Origin: Bacillota bacterium
Lineage (GTDB): Bacteria > Bacillota > Clostridia > Acetivibrionales > JAEXSP01
Reading direction: 5' to 3'
NCBI GenBank assembly: GCA_023453795.1
Contig: JAEXSP010000036.1
Location: 1-64,000 of the forward strand
DNA: 64,000 nt
The first letter of the stretch is position 1. Every line of letters begins with the position of its first letter. The notes beneath the pieces were generated by a model, which was not told the DNA's origin, made no database searches, and saw nothing but the letters and a program-made list of their open reading frames with translations. Below are positions 27,554-37,220 of this stretch, one piece after another. The translations under genes were made by a program, and so were the position numbers.

Positions 27554-28936
27554 CTAAACAGGAAGGGTGACACAAACTTCTGTACCCTTGTTAACTTCAC
27601 TTGTGATTTCCAGTTTACCGTTCATAAGCTTTGCGATTTCATCACATATTGACAGCCCGATCCCATTTCTGGATTTGCTGCTTTTACCTTTATAGAACTT
27701 CTCCTTAACCCGCGGAAGATCCTCCTGAGGAATACCGCACCCGGAATCCTTAACGCAGAAAGCAATTTGTTTTCCGTCACATTTGGCAGAGATTATAATC
27801 TTGCCTCCTGCGGGCGTAAACCTGAATGCGTTGTCGAGTATATTGAGGAAAAGCTGCTTCAGCCTGTTTTCATCTGAATTGATGCTTGGTAGGTCTTGTT
27901 CGCAGTCAACGATCAGTTCAAGGTTTTCTCTTTTTGCACGAGGCATGAATTGAATATACATTTGCTCAATTATTGCCGACGGACTGATTTTTGTCTTATT
28001 TAAGGTAATTTTACCTGATACAAACTTAGAAAAGTCAAGCAGTTCTTCAACCATCAATGTAAGCCGATCACTTTCTTTTTCAATGATGTCCAGCCCGTCA
28101 AGCATAAGCTCTCTATCGTTGGGATCGGTATCCTTAAGCGTGACGGCCCATCCTTTAATGGAGGTAAGAGGGGTTCGCAGTTCATGGGATACAGATGCAA
28201 TGAAATTGTTTTTTAGATTGTCTTTTTCCAGAAGCTCCCCCGCCATGAAATTTAACGTGTCGGAAAGCTGGCCTACTTCGTCATTGAAACGCTTTTGGCT
28301 TTTGACGGTCAGGTTACCCGAAGCCATCTTTTCGGCTGCTTTGGTCACTTCTTTAACGGGGCCGGTTACCGAACCGGATAGAAAATAACTTAAAAAGCCG
28401 GATATCAGAATAACGATTATTCCTACCCACACAAATATAAATACTATTGTATTTATGGATTTGTTAATATCCTTAAGTGATGTTATAAACCTTAAGATTC
28501 CGATCTTTTTGCCGTTTGAACTGAGAGGATATGAAACAGCCATGACCTTGCTTGTATCATAATCAACCCTGCCGATCCAGGTGCCCTTTTTGCCCTTGAG
28601 GGCTTCCTTGACATCGCTCTCGCTTGATACATCCGAAAGGGGAACTCCGATAGAATCCATCAATATCTTTCCTTTAAGGTCGATTATTTCTACCTGGGCA
28701 GAGCTTTGCTTCCAGAAAGTATCAACATTATTGAGAACATTTTCATAGAGGGTTGAATCAGAAAAATACCTTAGATAGAGGTCGGAGGATATCTTTATCT
28801 GATTTGTCATGCTGTCTTCAAGGTTCTTATAATAGCTTTGTCTGATGGCGCTTATAAGCAGTCCCTCAAGAATGACAACAGTAATTATGATTACAAACAT
28901 GAAGTATGAGACTAGCCTGGTCCTGATACTTATCAT
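27554..28936 (-). CDS. Sensor histidine kinase (HAMP, PhoR/ResE-like)
   Basis: 460 residues: membrane helix (about 8-30), extracytoplasmic sensor of roughly 130 residues (about 31-162), second helix (163-187), HAMP, then DHp with IASVSHELRTPLTSIKGW containing the phosphorylated histidine, and a CATPase with NILDNAFRFTP, VKDSGCGIPQEDLP and GIGLSICDEIA. The outer domain looks like a single Cache/PAS-type fold (VEIIDLKGKILMDSIGVPLSD). It begins immediately after the regulator stop codon, so the two form a coupled pair. Confidence 0.92.
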   Translation of the reverse strand: MISIRTRLVSYFMFVIIITVVILEGLLISAIRQSYYKNLEDSMTNQIKISSDLYLRYFSDSTLYENVLNNVDTFWKQSSAQVEIIDLKGKILMDSIGVPLSDVSSESDVKEALKGKKGTWIGRVDYDTSKVMAVSYPLSSNGKKIGILRFITSLKDINKSINTIVFIFVWVGIIVILISGFLSYFLSGSVTGPVKEVTKAAEKMASGNLTVKSQKRFNDEVGQLSDTLNFMAGELLEKDNLKNNFIASVSHELRTPLTSIKGWAVTLKDTDPNDRELMLDGLDIIEKESDRLTLMVEELLDFSKFVSGKITLNKTKISPSAIIEQMYIQFMPRAKRENLELIVDCEQDLPSINSDENRLKQLFLNILDNAFRFTPAGGKIIISAKCDGKQIAFCVKDSGCGIPQEDLPRVKEKFYKGKSSKSRNGIGLSICDEIAKLMNGKLEITSEVNKGTEVCVTLPV

Positions 28937-29638
28937 TTAGGCCTCCTTGCTCCACCTATAGCCATAACCCCAAACGGTTTCGATATGTTTAGGTTCGGAG
29001 GGATCATCCTCGATTTTTTCTCTAAGCCTTCTTATATGAACATCTACGGTTTTGATGTCTCCAAAGTAATTTTTACCCCAAATGGAATCAAGAAGTTCAT
29101 CCCGGCTTAAGGCAATACCCGGATTCTCCACGAACATATTTATGATGGAAAATTCTCTGGGAGTAAGGTCTATTTCAACACTATTCCTGAAAACCTTCTT
29201 GGATCTAATGTCAACGTTAATACTGCCGAAGGTGAAAGAATCACTTGGACCGCTTCTGGCTTTTCCTGTACGTCTAAGTACAGCCCGTATCCTGGCTACC
29301 AGTTCTAAAGGGTTAAAAGGCTTTACCATATAATCATCGGCGCCGAGCTCAAGGCCCATTATCTTATCCATATCCTGCCCTCTTGCCGTCAGCATGATGA
29401 TTATTGCAGATTCAGCCAGCTTTCTTATCCGTTGGCAGGTTTCAAAGCCGTCAATGCCCGGAAGCATTACATCCAGAATGACAATTGAAGGATTAATGAC
29501 AGGCAGCATGTTTAAAGCCTCTTCACCGGAACCGGCTTCATAAACCTTGAACCCGTTTCTGGAAAGGTTTATTTCTATGAATTTTCTGATCGAGCTTTCG
29601 TCCTCGACAACAAGAACGTTAAGTTTATCCTCACTCAT
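28937..29638 (-). CDS. OmpR-family response regulator
   Basis: 233 residues. Receiver with VVEDES acidic residues, phospho-acceptor in IVILDVMLPGIDG, IIMLTARG switch and MVKPFNPLEL lysine; C-terminal winged helix (about 135-230, LTPREFSIINMFVENPG and KTVDVHIRRLREKIEDDP). It heads the run regulator, kinase, lipoprotein on the minus strand, and lies 18 bases downstream of the WG-repeat gene, so all four may share one transcript. The target genes are not visible. Confidence 0.92.
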   Translation of the reverse strand: MSEDKLNVLVVEDESSIRKFIEINLSRNGFKVYEAGSGEEALNMLPVINPSIVILDVMLPGIDGFETCQRIRKLAESAIIIMLTARGQDMDKIMGLELGADDYMVKPFNPLELVARIRAVLRRTGKARSGPSDSFTFGSINVDIRSKKVFRNSVEIDLTPREFSIINMFVENPGIALSRDELLDSIWGKNYFGDIKTVDVHIRRLREKIEDDPSEPKHIETVWGYGYRWSKEA

Positions 29639-29656
29639 ACAATCACTCCGGTATGC

Positions 29657-31882
29657 TTACCATTTTTGAATGTTGCTTAATTTATACAATTTGGTCTTGC
29701 TTTCAAAGTTGACCGTATAGCACCAAGAGTATTTATTGTTTACAAAGGACTTGCCTGGGTATTGAATTCCAACCTCTTCCAAGGTGTATACCTTATATGC
29801 TTTTTTCTCTGAGTCATATTCTATGGCATAGACCTCAAAGCTGACAAGCTTTTCCTTGATTTTTTTTGAATACAGGTTTTGAACAAGCTTCTTCTGGCTG
29901 TTGTATAATACACTGCCTTTTAGCAGAGAACCTTCCACCCTGTTGAATTGGTTGGTGTTTATTGCTTCAACCATCTGTTTCTCATAGGCCCCCATCAGAG
30001 ATGATATGGAATTTATAACCCTGTCGTCTAATTCAGATAAATTCTGAATCTTTTGGTTTATAACCTTTTTATCAAAGGAATTCCAGAAAGGTCCATTTGT
30101 GTCGATAATGTCTGTCAGTTGTCCGTAGGGGATTTCAAATTCAGGGAAGCCGGCTGCATAAGGGCTGATATCATAAGGATAGTAATAAATGACTAAAGAG
30201 TCGTTTGTAACATAAAAATTCTGTGTGGCTGATACATCCGGCTTCAAATTAAAGTAGGAGAACAAACCTTCAATTTTTGAATTGAGTGCAATTCGGTTTT
30301 GAATTATAGCCCCCAGCTTGGCAGTGTAATTTGCTCCGCTTTTAAAAAGATCCTTTAGCTCGTAAAAGTTTCCGTTTTTAAGATCAACAAAAAAGTAATC
30401 GCTTTTCGGCATACCATGAGCTGCTCCGATAGGGTAGTCATATCCGGTTCTTTCTATCAACAGAAGGTCTTTATTTCTTTTAATGTTAAACCCGTCCTCA
30501 ATAATAACGTAATAGTCATCTTCGTCGACGTCGGTGCTCGGTTTCTCATAGCTCTCGATAAATACCTTCTTCAGGCGGGAGTTTACACTATCCTTGATAT
30601 TACTGTCAAGACCTTCGATTTCAGGGTATTCTGCGTATGTATAAAAATCCTTCCGATATTTTACGGTTTTTACTTTAAAGCCTTTTCCAACGGAAATGGT
30701 TTCATCCTTCTGCCATATTATATTTCCGTTTTTCTTTAGATAAATAAGGCCGCCGTCAAGCTCAGCCTTAATAATATTTCCTGTAACAGTCATAGTACCG
30801 ATTCCGTTTAGGCGGGGCAAAGTTTTCACGATGCTTCCTTTTTGATCAATGAAAAACGTGGTAGTGTTATCGCTTGCAACTGCATAATCTCCTTGAAACC
30901 TATTAATTTTGTAATATATGTAGTCAGTAAGCAGCTGTCCTTTAACGTTAATTATTGCTTTGGGAACGTAGTCATGAATGCCGGAATAGGCGTTTTTGCT
31001 GCTGCTTACAGCATACAGTCCGTGCCCGAGTGGGGAGATGCCTGAATAGACCGGCTTTAAGATGTAATTTCCCTTTTTGTCTATCAATCCGGATTTCCAG
31101 TCAAATTCTCCTGTGGGTACCGTAACTATTGCATAGCCGTTTTCGAAAGCACTTGCTTCGCTGAAATTTGGACTTATTGCTATTGCGCCCTTCAAATCCT
31201 TATATCCGTACTTGCCTGCGTTCTTATCATAATAAGCGGCATACCCCTCGGAAAAGTTTTCGGAATTAAATTCGACGTTGCTGCTTATGATCCTGCCTTT
31301 CTTATCAATAATGGAATAACTCCCGTTCGCAAGCTCTACCTTTCCTTGCCCGTTTGAGAATGGGGAGGCATATATATATTTGGCAGGAATAATGATTTTC
31401 CCAGATAAATTCATATAACCGTAAAGCTTTTTTTTGCCTGTATTCTGAGAAAATATTACCAAGCCGTCTCCATATTCGCCAAGGTTATAAGAGGTTTTTA
31501 AAACCACCTTGCCTGTATCGTTTACAACTACGTTTCCGTTATTTGAATTCAATACAGCATATCCTTCAGAGAATTGCGGGATCACTGATATAAACGGACC
31601 CGAGATGGCTTGATTTTTTTTATTTATAAACCATACGGTACATTTATCATATTGAGATTTCCCGTTTGCTACAATAGCAATGCCTTTATTATTAAAGTCA
31701 TAAGCAAAATTATAAATGGGGTTTATTGCAAAATGTCCGTTTTCATCTATATATCCGAATTTGGTGCCGGAAGATTCTACAACACAAGCGGGAAAAAGAT
31801 TCTTTTCGGCGGCTTGAATATATGCAGGACAAAGGCTGATTAGTAACGCGGCAGTTAGAATAATTGACAAGTATTTTTTCAT
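29657..31882 (-). CDS. Secreted WG-repeat protein with a DUF3298/RsiV-like C-terminal domain
   Basis: 741 residues. Signal peptide 1-24 (LLISLCPAYIQAA). Residues about 30-370 are made of repeated WG (KWG) units such as FGYIDENGHFAINPIYNFAYDF and YGYMNLSGKIIIPAKYIYAS, about eight copies. Residues 395-600 resemble the DUF4163/DUF3298 pair of RsiV-like proteins (YAEYPEIEGL, YPIGAAHGMP, FFVDLKNGNFYELKDLF), a module that in RsiV recognises lysozyme. It shares direction and close spacing with the downstream two-component genes and could be their extracellular input. AAGGAGCG precedes the ATG. Confidence 0.8.
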   Translation of the reverse strand: MKKYLSIILTAALLISLCPAYIQAAEKNLFPACVVESSGTKFGYIDENGHFAINPIYNFAYDFNNKGIAIVANGKSQYDKCTVWFINKKNQAISGPFISVIPQFSEGYAVLNSNNGNVVVNDTGKVVLKTSYNLGEYGDGLVIFSQNTGKKKLYGYMNLSGKIIIPAKYIYASPFSNGQGKVELANGSYSIIDKKGRIISSNVEFNSENFSEGYAAYYDKNAGKYGYKDLKGAIAISPNFSEASAFENGYAIVTVPTGEFDWKSGLIDKKGNYILKPVYSGISPLGHGLYAVSSSKNAYSGIHDYVPKAIINVKGQLLTDYIYYKINRFQGDYAVASDNTTTFFIDQKGSIVKTLPRLNGIGTMTVTGNIIKAELDGGLIYLKKNGNIIWQKDETISVGKGFKVKTVKYRKDFYTYAEYPEIEGLDSNIKDSVNSRLKKVFIESYEKPSTDVDEDDYYVIIEDGFNIKRNKDLLLIERTGYDYPIGAAHGMPKSDYFFVDLKNGNFYELKDLFKSGANYTAKLGAIIQNRIALNSKIEGLFSYFNLKPDVSATQNFYVTNDSLVIYYYPYDISPYAAGFPEFEIPYGQLTDIIDTNGPFWNSFDKKVINQKIQNLSELDDRVINSISSLMGAYEKQMVEAINTNQFNRVEGSLLKGSVLYNSQKKLVQNLYSKKIKEKLVSFEVYAIEYDSEKKAYKVYTLEEVGIQYPGKSFVNNKYSWCYTVNFESKTKLYKLSNIQKW

Positions 31883-31951
31883 ATAAACGCTCCTTTTAAG
31901 GAAACTTACTTCATAATATTATATTACCATATGTCAGTACATTATCAAACA

Positions 31952-32842
31952 TTAATCAAATTTTGCAAAAGTATAGCCCTGAGCTTTAAGGTATTCAATA
32001 ATTGACGGCAGTGCCTCAGCTGTTGTTTGCTTGCCTGTCATGTCATGCATGAGGACTATCACGTCGTGTCCTTTGGGCACATTCTTCAGCTGCTGCTTTA
32101 CATTTTCAATCAATTTGGCAGCAGGCACATTTTTACCAAGGGAATCGCCTGTATCTATGTTCCAGTTCACGGGTATGTAACCTTCCTGCTTCACGGAATT
32201 CCTATATGGTAAATATTTTTTGCCGAACCCTCCTCCCGGAAATCTAATGTATTTGGGCGAATAAGAATCTCCCAGGACTGATTTGATTGCATTGTCGCAC
32301 CTTTTCACATCCTTATCAAAGCTTGGTATGCTTGAGTAGATAGCTTTATAGTTGTGGGAATAGGTATGGTTGCATATTGCATTTCCATCCTCTTTTACCT
32401 TAATAAGCATTTCAGGGAAATTAGTACACTCTGTTCCGATTACAAAGAAGCTGGCTTTTATGCCATATTTATTTAATATGTTAAGAATCTGAGGCGTAAT
32501 GTCCTTGGATGGCCCGTCATCGAAAGTCAGGTACGCTGTTTTTTTAATCCGTACTTTATTTTGAATAGCTTTTGGTGTTATCGTAGCAGGCTTATTTTGG
32601 AGGTTTGCTGCAGAAGAACTTTCCTTTTGTGCAATAATGTATTTTAGCCGAAGTTTAGTTTCATTTACCGCCGATGCTACTTCTATAACGACATCTTTTT
32701 TAATTGTGATTGAGGCGTTCGTTTTTACAGCATGGAAGGCAAAGAACCCGAAACAGGCTAAAGCGGCAAGACATATTAGAACAAATCCTTTCATCCTCCG
32801 ATTGTGCTTTGTGTATGTGATTTTATGATTGAAAACTTTCAT
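31952..32842 (-). CDS. Polysaccharide deacetylase (NodB homology)
   Basis: 296 residues with an N-terminal membrane anchor or signal (about 17-36) and a linker, then a CE4 deacetylase domain from residue 98. Motif 1 is LTFDDGPSKD with the catalytic and metal aspartates, motif 2 HTYSHNY with the metal histidines, motif 3 RFPGGGF and motif 5 LMHDM. It probably removes acetyl groups from peptidoglycan GlcNAc or MurNAc at the cell surface, which raises lysozyme resistance, and fits the envelope-stress neighbourhood. Its GGGGGT ribosome site is 6 bases from the ATG. The 290-bp gap upstream holds nothing further I can name. Confidence 0.88.
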   Translation of the reverse strand: MKVFNHKITYTKHNRRMKGFVLICLAALACFGFFAFHAVKTNASITIKKDVVIEVASAVNETKLRLKYIIAQKESSSAANLQNKPATITPKAIQNKVRIKKTAYLTFDDGPSKDITPQILNILNKYGIKASFFVIGTECTNFPEMLIKVKEDGNAICNHTYSHNYKAIYSSIPSFDKDVKRCDNAIKSVLGDSYSPKYIRFPGGGFGKKYLPYRNSVKQEGYIPVNWNIDTGDSLGKNVPAAKLIENVKQQLKNVPKGHDVIVLMHDMTGKQTTAEALPSIIEYLKAQGYTFAKFD

Positions 32843-33138
32843 GGCGTTACCCCCCGATGTCTCTTTCTAAATCTATAGTAAGCCTTGTGTGCTGCTATTA
32901 ATTTACAAAGTGATTAAAAAAGTTTACAGAAAAATTAAGAATGTTACTATTTTGTAACTATTAATGCTGCATCGGCAGAAGTTGATGCCAGCATAAAAAC
33001 TTGACAATTAAACTTTATCATTATCTGCAATTTTTATTAATAATCATCTTTCACAATGAAGATTTTTATAGTAATATAAAATAATGAAATAACTTGAAAA
33101 ATTATAGATGTGGGTGATACCAAAGAGGAGAAATGAAT

Positions 33139-33624
33139 ATGGAATCTCAAAAAAACGAAGAGAATACAAAAAATAGGGGCAGCAAGATGAAGACATCGAC
33201 AAAAGCTATCATTGGAGCTGTAGCTGTGATTCTTGTGGCAGCGGCTGTAATAATTTCGCTCATGTTATTAAAAGGCGGAAAGCCTGCAGAATTTACACTT
33301 GAAAAAGATGTACTTAAGATTTCAGGTGAGTATGGATTAAACATCAATATGAGTGAAGTTACAGATGTTACCATATCAAACACCATACCTAAGATAGTGA
33401 ACAAGATTAAAGGCTCGACTTTTGGAAGTATGTACAAGGGCGAATTCAATATGAGGGAAATTAAAGGCAATAGCGCTTTGCTTTTTCTAGATGCAGGGAA
33501 ATATCCCTTCATATTTATGGAATATGGAAATAAGACTGTAGTAATCAATTGTGAGGAAGGCGAAAAAACCCAGGAGCTTTATGTGAAGTTGAGAAAAGAG
33601 CTTAAAAAGTTCAAAAATAAGTGA
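33139..33624 (+). CDS. Membrane-anchored protein with a PH-like domain
   Basis: About 161 residues: short charged cytoplasmic N-terminus, one membrane helix (about 24-46, IIGAVAVILVAAAVIISLML) and an outer beta-rich domain of about 100 residues ending in a helix (ELYVKLRKELKKF), an arrangement like the bacterial PH domain family bPH_5. The start at 33139 is eight bases from GAGGAG and is preferred to the ATG six bases upstream. Function unknown. Confidence 0.65.
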   Translation: MESQKNEENTKNRGSKMKTSTKAIIGAVAVILVAAAVIISLMLLKGGKPAEFTLEKDVLKISGEYGLNINMSEVTDVTISNTIPKIVNKIKGSTFGSMYKGEFNMREIKGNSALLFLDAGKYPFIFMEYGNKTVVINCEEGEKTQELYVKLRKELKKFKNK

Positions 33625-33692
33625 TTCCTGCTGGACAATGGGAAGGTCTTAATTTAATTATATATAGGGTATAAGTTATACAGAGATGTGTA

Positions 33693-33723
33693 AATGCGAC
33701 AGGAGGAAGTCTTCTGTCGCATT
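33693..33723. terminator. Bidirectional terminator
   Basis: Stem AATGCGACAG/CTGTCGCATT between the converging PH-like gene and amidohydrolase gene. The loop carries a further AGGAAG/CTTCT pairing. Confidence 0.75.
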
Positions 33724-33728
33724 ATTAG

Positions 33729-34523
33729 TTAATCCAGGCCCAATAATCTGCTTGCATTTTTCCACAATATCAGTTCTCTTTCATTTTGAGTAAGCTCAAG
33801 GTTAAGAAACCTTTGAAGCTCTTCCTTGTGATTCCACATAGGGTAATCACTGCCGAACAATATTTTTTCCGGGCCGTGCTTCCGTATTATTCCCGCGGCG
33901 TCTTCTTTACTTAACTCAAACAATGCGCTTGAAGTATCGAAATATACATTTTTCCCTACGAGAAATTTTGAGGAATCATCCCATGCCATGTAACCGCCAA
34001 AATGAGCAGCTATAACGGTGAGATCAGGAAACAGGCTTATAACGTTACTTAACCTTTCCGGACTTGAAGAGTTTCTGTTTTCGTCGCCCATATGCATAAG
34101 AATAGGGAGCTTACCTTCCAAAGCCTTATAAATAGGCATCATACTTTGATCATCAATATCGAATTCCTGAAAATCAGGATGCAGTTTGATTCCCTTTAAG
34201 CCAATGGATATAATTCTGTCGACTTCGGATTCGATATCATCAAGTTGTGGGTGAAGTGTCCCGAACCCGATTAAACTTTTGTTATCCTTTTGAGCTTTTG
34301 CTATAAAATCGTTAATTGATTTAACCTGTTCCGGCGTTGTGGCGGTTGAATGAATTATATATCTATTTACACCGATTTCATTACCTTTTTCTAGTAAATC
34401 ACCAATGGTGCCCTTTCCGTCCATAGGTATCCCGTAGAATCTTCCAATGGCTTTTACAGCTTTGCCAGCGACCTTTTCCGGAAAAACATGAGCATGAAAA
34501 TCTATTATTCTGAATTGATTCAA
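33729..34523 (-). CDS. Amidohydrolase-family TIM-barrel hydrolase/decarboxylase
   Basis: 264 residues of the COG2159 type. The metal-binding HAH motif is present as FHAHVFPE near the N-terminus, with KLHPDFQ, HMGDEN, AAHFGGY and FGSDYPMW supplying later ligands (catalytic Asp in GSDYP). Substrate unknown; relatives include 2-amino-3-carboxymuconate semialdehyde decarboxylase and many uncharacterised hydrolases. Start is TTG at 34523 after AAGGTGA; no ATG lies near. Confidence 0.8.
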   Translation of the reverse strand: MNQFRIIDFHAHVFPEKVAGKAVKAIGRFYGIPMDGKGTIGDLLEKGNEIGVNRYIIHSTATTPEQVKSINDFIAKAQKDNKSLIGFGTLHPQLDDIESEVDRIISIGLKGIKLHPDFQEFDIDDQSMMPIYKALEGKLPILMHMGDENRNSSSPERLSNVISLFPDLTVIAAHFGGYMAWDDSSKFLVGKNVYFDTSSALFELSKEDAAGIIRKHGPEKILFGSDYPMWNHKEELQRFLNLELTQNERELILWKNASRLLGLD

Positions 34524-34654
34524 CTAATTCACCTTCATTCGAGAAATGTTTATTGCATTTTACCTAATTATGGGTATATCGTTGAGCCTACAATCCTATT
34601 TTACTATTAACTAAGACTTTGTCAAATTTTCTTAATTGACCGGACAATCGTATA

Positions 34655-34684
34655 TTGACACTGCAAAGCTGTATACTATATAAT
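34655..34684 (+). promoter_or_regulatory. Housekeeping promoter of the MetRS T-box transcript
   Basis: TTGACA (34655-34660), 18-base spacer, TATAAT (34679-34684), placing the transcript start near 34691, just before the T-box leader. The 34524-34654 stretch before it is AT-rich with no gene. Confidence 0.8.
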
Positions 34685-34690
34685 GTAAAA

Positions 34691-35017
34691 AATTAAGTTT
34701 AATCAAAGACTACGAAAAGAAGAGTAAGCATTTGCGACTTTTTCAGAGAAATCCCCCGACGATCTGCTTTGGTTGTTGTGGTGTGAGGGGATAGGAGGGC
34801 ACTTGCCGAATATGGTCTTGGAGTTGCGCACCGAACACATTTGTGCAAGGCTGCGACGGCAGCGCCCGTTATAGCGATAGAGTATCGGTAAAGCTTTTGC
34901 CCGTACTTGAGGAGGTCTGCATTGTGAAATGCAGGTAAACTGGGGTGGTACCACGGTGTAACGTCATTTTGTTGCTCTCGTCCCCGGAAATTAATTTTCC
35001 GGAGGTGAGAGCTTTTT
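34691..35017 (+). ncRNA. T-box leader controlling methionyl-tRNA synthetase
   Basis: Long structured leader ending in the conserved T-box GGGGTGGTACCACGG (34942-34956), followed by a strong terminator (34974-35017: GCTCTC, CCGGAAA / TTTCCGG, GAGAGC, then TTTTT). The Stem I side includes AAGAAGAGTAAGC and, on the 3' strand, an ATG at 34812-34814 placed as the specifier for methionine. Uncharged tRNA-Met would pair with the T-box and allow read-through into metG. The specifier assignment is inferred from position and the gene downstream. Confidence 0.92.
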
Positions 35018-35068
35018 AGTGCCCTTTTATAACATAACCACAAAATCTATTGGAAAGAGGGAGATAAA

Positions 35069-36691
35069 ATGAACATATTAATTGGCGGTGCCTGGCCATA
35101 TGCAAACGGCTCGCTGCATATCGGCCATCTTGCAGCATTGCTTCCGGGCGATGTACTGGCAAGATATCATAGAGCAAAAGGCGATACTGTATATTTCGTT
35201 TCAGGCAGCGATTGCCATGGAACACCTGTAAGCATCAGGGCAAAGCAGGAAAACAAAACCCCGTTTGAAATCAGTGAGCATTATCACAATGAGTTTACAG
35301 AATGCTTTAATAAGCTTGGCTTCAGTTATGATTTATATGGAAAAACTTCATCTGCTGAACATAAAAGCTTTGTGAGTGATTTCCACAGAAAAATGTATGA
35401 AGGCGGTTACGTTTATGAAAAAAGTGCGCCGCAGGCATATTGTGAACATTGCCAGCAATTTCTTGCCGACAGGTTTGTCATCGGAAAATGCCCCAACTGC
35501 GGAGAAAATGCGAGGGGCGACCAATGTGATGCCTGCGGAAAGGTGCTTGAACCTGAAGTTCTCACAGAACCGAAATGCCTGTTGTGCAATACAACACCGG
35601 TTTTTAAGGAAACAAAGCATTTGTATATTGCAATATCGAAGCTTGAAAAGGAGCTTGAAAGGCTTATAGAAAGCCATCCTGACTGGAGAAAAAATGCGGT
35701 TCAGTTCTCAAAAAGGTATATTAATGAGGGCCTGCGGGACAGGGCAGTCACTCGTGATCTCGATTGGGGGATAGACGTGCCGAAAACCGGTTTTGAGGAC
35801 AAAAAGATTTATATTTGGGCGGAAAACGTTCTCGGTTATTTGTCCGCAAGCTGGGTGTCGGCAAATAATAGAGGACAGAGCTTTGATGAGCTGTGGGGAG
35901 AGAACGCAATACATTATTATGTGCACGGTAAAGACAACATTCCTTTCCACACAATAATTCTGCCTTCGCTTCTGCTTGCAAACGGGAAAGGATGGCATCT
36001 GCCGGATAGGATCATTTCAAGCGAATATCTCACGCTTGAGGGCAGGAAGATATCTACAAGCCAAAACTGGGCGATATGGGTTAAGGACATTGCAGACAGA
36101 TATAATTCGGATTCGATAAGATATTTTCTTATTGCAAATGGGCCTGAAAAGAGAGATACAGACTTTTCCTGGCGAGAATTTATTAACAGCCATAACGGTG
36201 AACTCTTAGGGGCATATGGCAACTTTATCAACCGAACTCTTGTATTCGTCAGTAAGTATTACGATAAAAAAATCCCTTACGGGAAGCTGGAAAAAGAGAT
36301 AGAAGACAGGATCGGCCTACTGTACACAAGCGTGGGAACCAGGATAGAAAATGGGGAGTTCAAATCAGCGATTGATGAGGTATTTGAATTTATCCGTTAT
36401 TCCAATAAATATTACGATGCTGAAAAGCCATGGGAAACAAGGACGACAGAGCCTGACAGGTGCAGCAATACAATATACAACTGTGTGCAGATCATTGCAA
36501 ATCTGTCAGTTATTCTAAAGCCGTTTTTGCCTTTCTCTTCTGAAAAGGTCCAAAGCTGGCTAGGGGTATGTGACGATTGGAAACAGCAGTATGTCAGCCC
36601 GGGGGCAGCCATTCCTGACCCTCAGATACTTTTTGAAAGAATTGATAAAAAGGTGGGTGAGGAGGAAGTAAAACGACTGGGACTACTATAA
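35069..36691 (+). CDS. metG: Methionine-tRNA ligase, short form with a zinc-knuckle insertion
   Basis: 540 residues. HIGH motif is HIGHL (residues 17-20). The connective region has four CxxC-type zinc pairs (CEHCQ, CPNCG, CDACG, CLLC). The KMSKS loop reads KISTS from residue 327, a variant in which the second lysine is threonine. Anticodon-binding helices follow, but the C-terminal EMAPII-like tRNA-binding domain of standard clostridial MetRS (about 640-660 residues) is absent. It may therefore be a second MetRS, as known from strains with inhibitor-resistant MetRS2; the cell's main enzyme is not in this window. Induced by the T-box leader. Confidence 0.9.
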   Translation: MNILIGGAWPYANGSLHIGHLAALLPGDVLARYHRAKGDTVYFVSGSDCHGTPVSIRAKQENKTPFEISEHYHNEFTECFNKLGFSYDLYGKTSSAEHKSFVSDFHRKMYEGGYVYEKSAPQAYCEHCQQFLADRFVIGKCPNCGENARGDQCDACGKVLEPEVLTEPKCLLCNTTPVFKETKHLYIAISKLEKELERLIESHPDWRKNAVQFSKRYINEGLRDRAVTRDLDWGIDVPKTGFEDKKIYIWAENVLGYLSASWVSANNRGQSFDELWGENAIHYYVHGKDNIPFHTIILPSLLLANGKGWHLPDRIISSEYLTLEGRKISTSQNWAIWVKDIADRYNSDSIRYFLIANGPEKRDTDFSWREFINSHNGELLGAYGNFINRTLVFVSKYYDKKIPYGKLEKEIEDRIGLLYTSVGTRIENGEFKSAIDEVFEFIRYSNKYYDAEKPWETRTTEPDRCSNTIYNCVQIIANLSVILKPFLPFSSEKVQSWLGVCDDWKQQYVSPGAAIPDPQILFERIDKKVGEEEVKRLGLL

Positions 36692-36774
36692 CCCTCTCAG
36701 TCGCTATGCGCCAGCTAGAGCCTAAAAGCCTCTCCTGTAGGAGAGGTGGCAGACGTAGTCTGACGGAGAGGTTA
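36687..36774. repeat. MITE-like palindromic repeat
   Basis: 88-bp unit just after metG. Its ends are an imperfect 16-bp inverted repeat (TAACCCTCTCAGTC / GACGGAGAGGTTA, allowing one gap) and its centre is a perfect hairpin CCTCTCC-tgta-GGAGAGG. Similar CTCTCAGTCGC...GGAGAGG units are widespread in clostridial genomes. It could also act as the metG terminator. Confidence 0.6.
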
Positions 36775-37220
36775 TATGTGTTTGCAGAGCCGGAAACTGC
36801 CGCTTTCGATAAATTTTCATAATGTAGCATTAACTAATCTGAAATACATAAATATTATTAGGACTCTTTGCTAAAGGAGGCTGTTACAAAGTGACTGGAG
36901 TGTATCGGGGTGAAAGGGCAGAGCACCTTGATTTAAATGAGACTTGGGGACGCAAAATTTGAAAACGTGTCTCCTTGTCTCGTTTTCTGCTCTTCTCTGC
37001 AACATTCTAAGGTAATCTTTGACAAGTCGACAGGATGTCTTATGTTTGAATTAGTTACTAATTTATTAGCAGCGATTAAAAATAATGTTATTTTTTGGGT
37101 AGAAAGTTATGGTATAATTTGAGATGTGGGTATGTCTATAATGGGAAGTTGGTTATATGCTATAAGGATTGATATACTAGAAGGTCAATCAAAGAATTAT
37201 TATAGGAAAGAGGGCTTCAA
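36775..37220. other. AT-rich intergenic stretch with a GAGAC/GTCTC palindrome
   Basis: No convincing gene. An imperfect inverted repeat at 36939-36981 (GAGACTTGGGGACG / CGTGTCTCCTTGTCTC) resembles REP-type palindromes often left by IS200-like transposases. A TATAAT at about 37112-37117 may drive the following gene. Composition is more AT-rich than the surrounding core genes. Confidence 0.45.

Noticed and set aside
36905..36955. GGGGACGCAAAATTT resembling a c-di-GMP riboswitch core
   Set aside because: Lacks the paired stems; it is better explained as half of the GAGAC/GTCTC palindrome.
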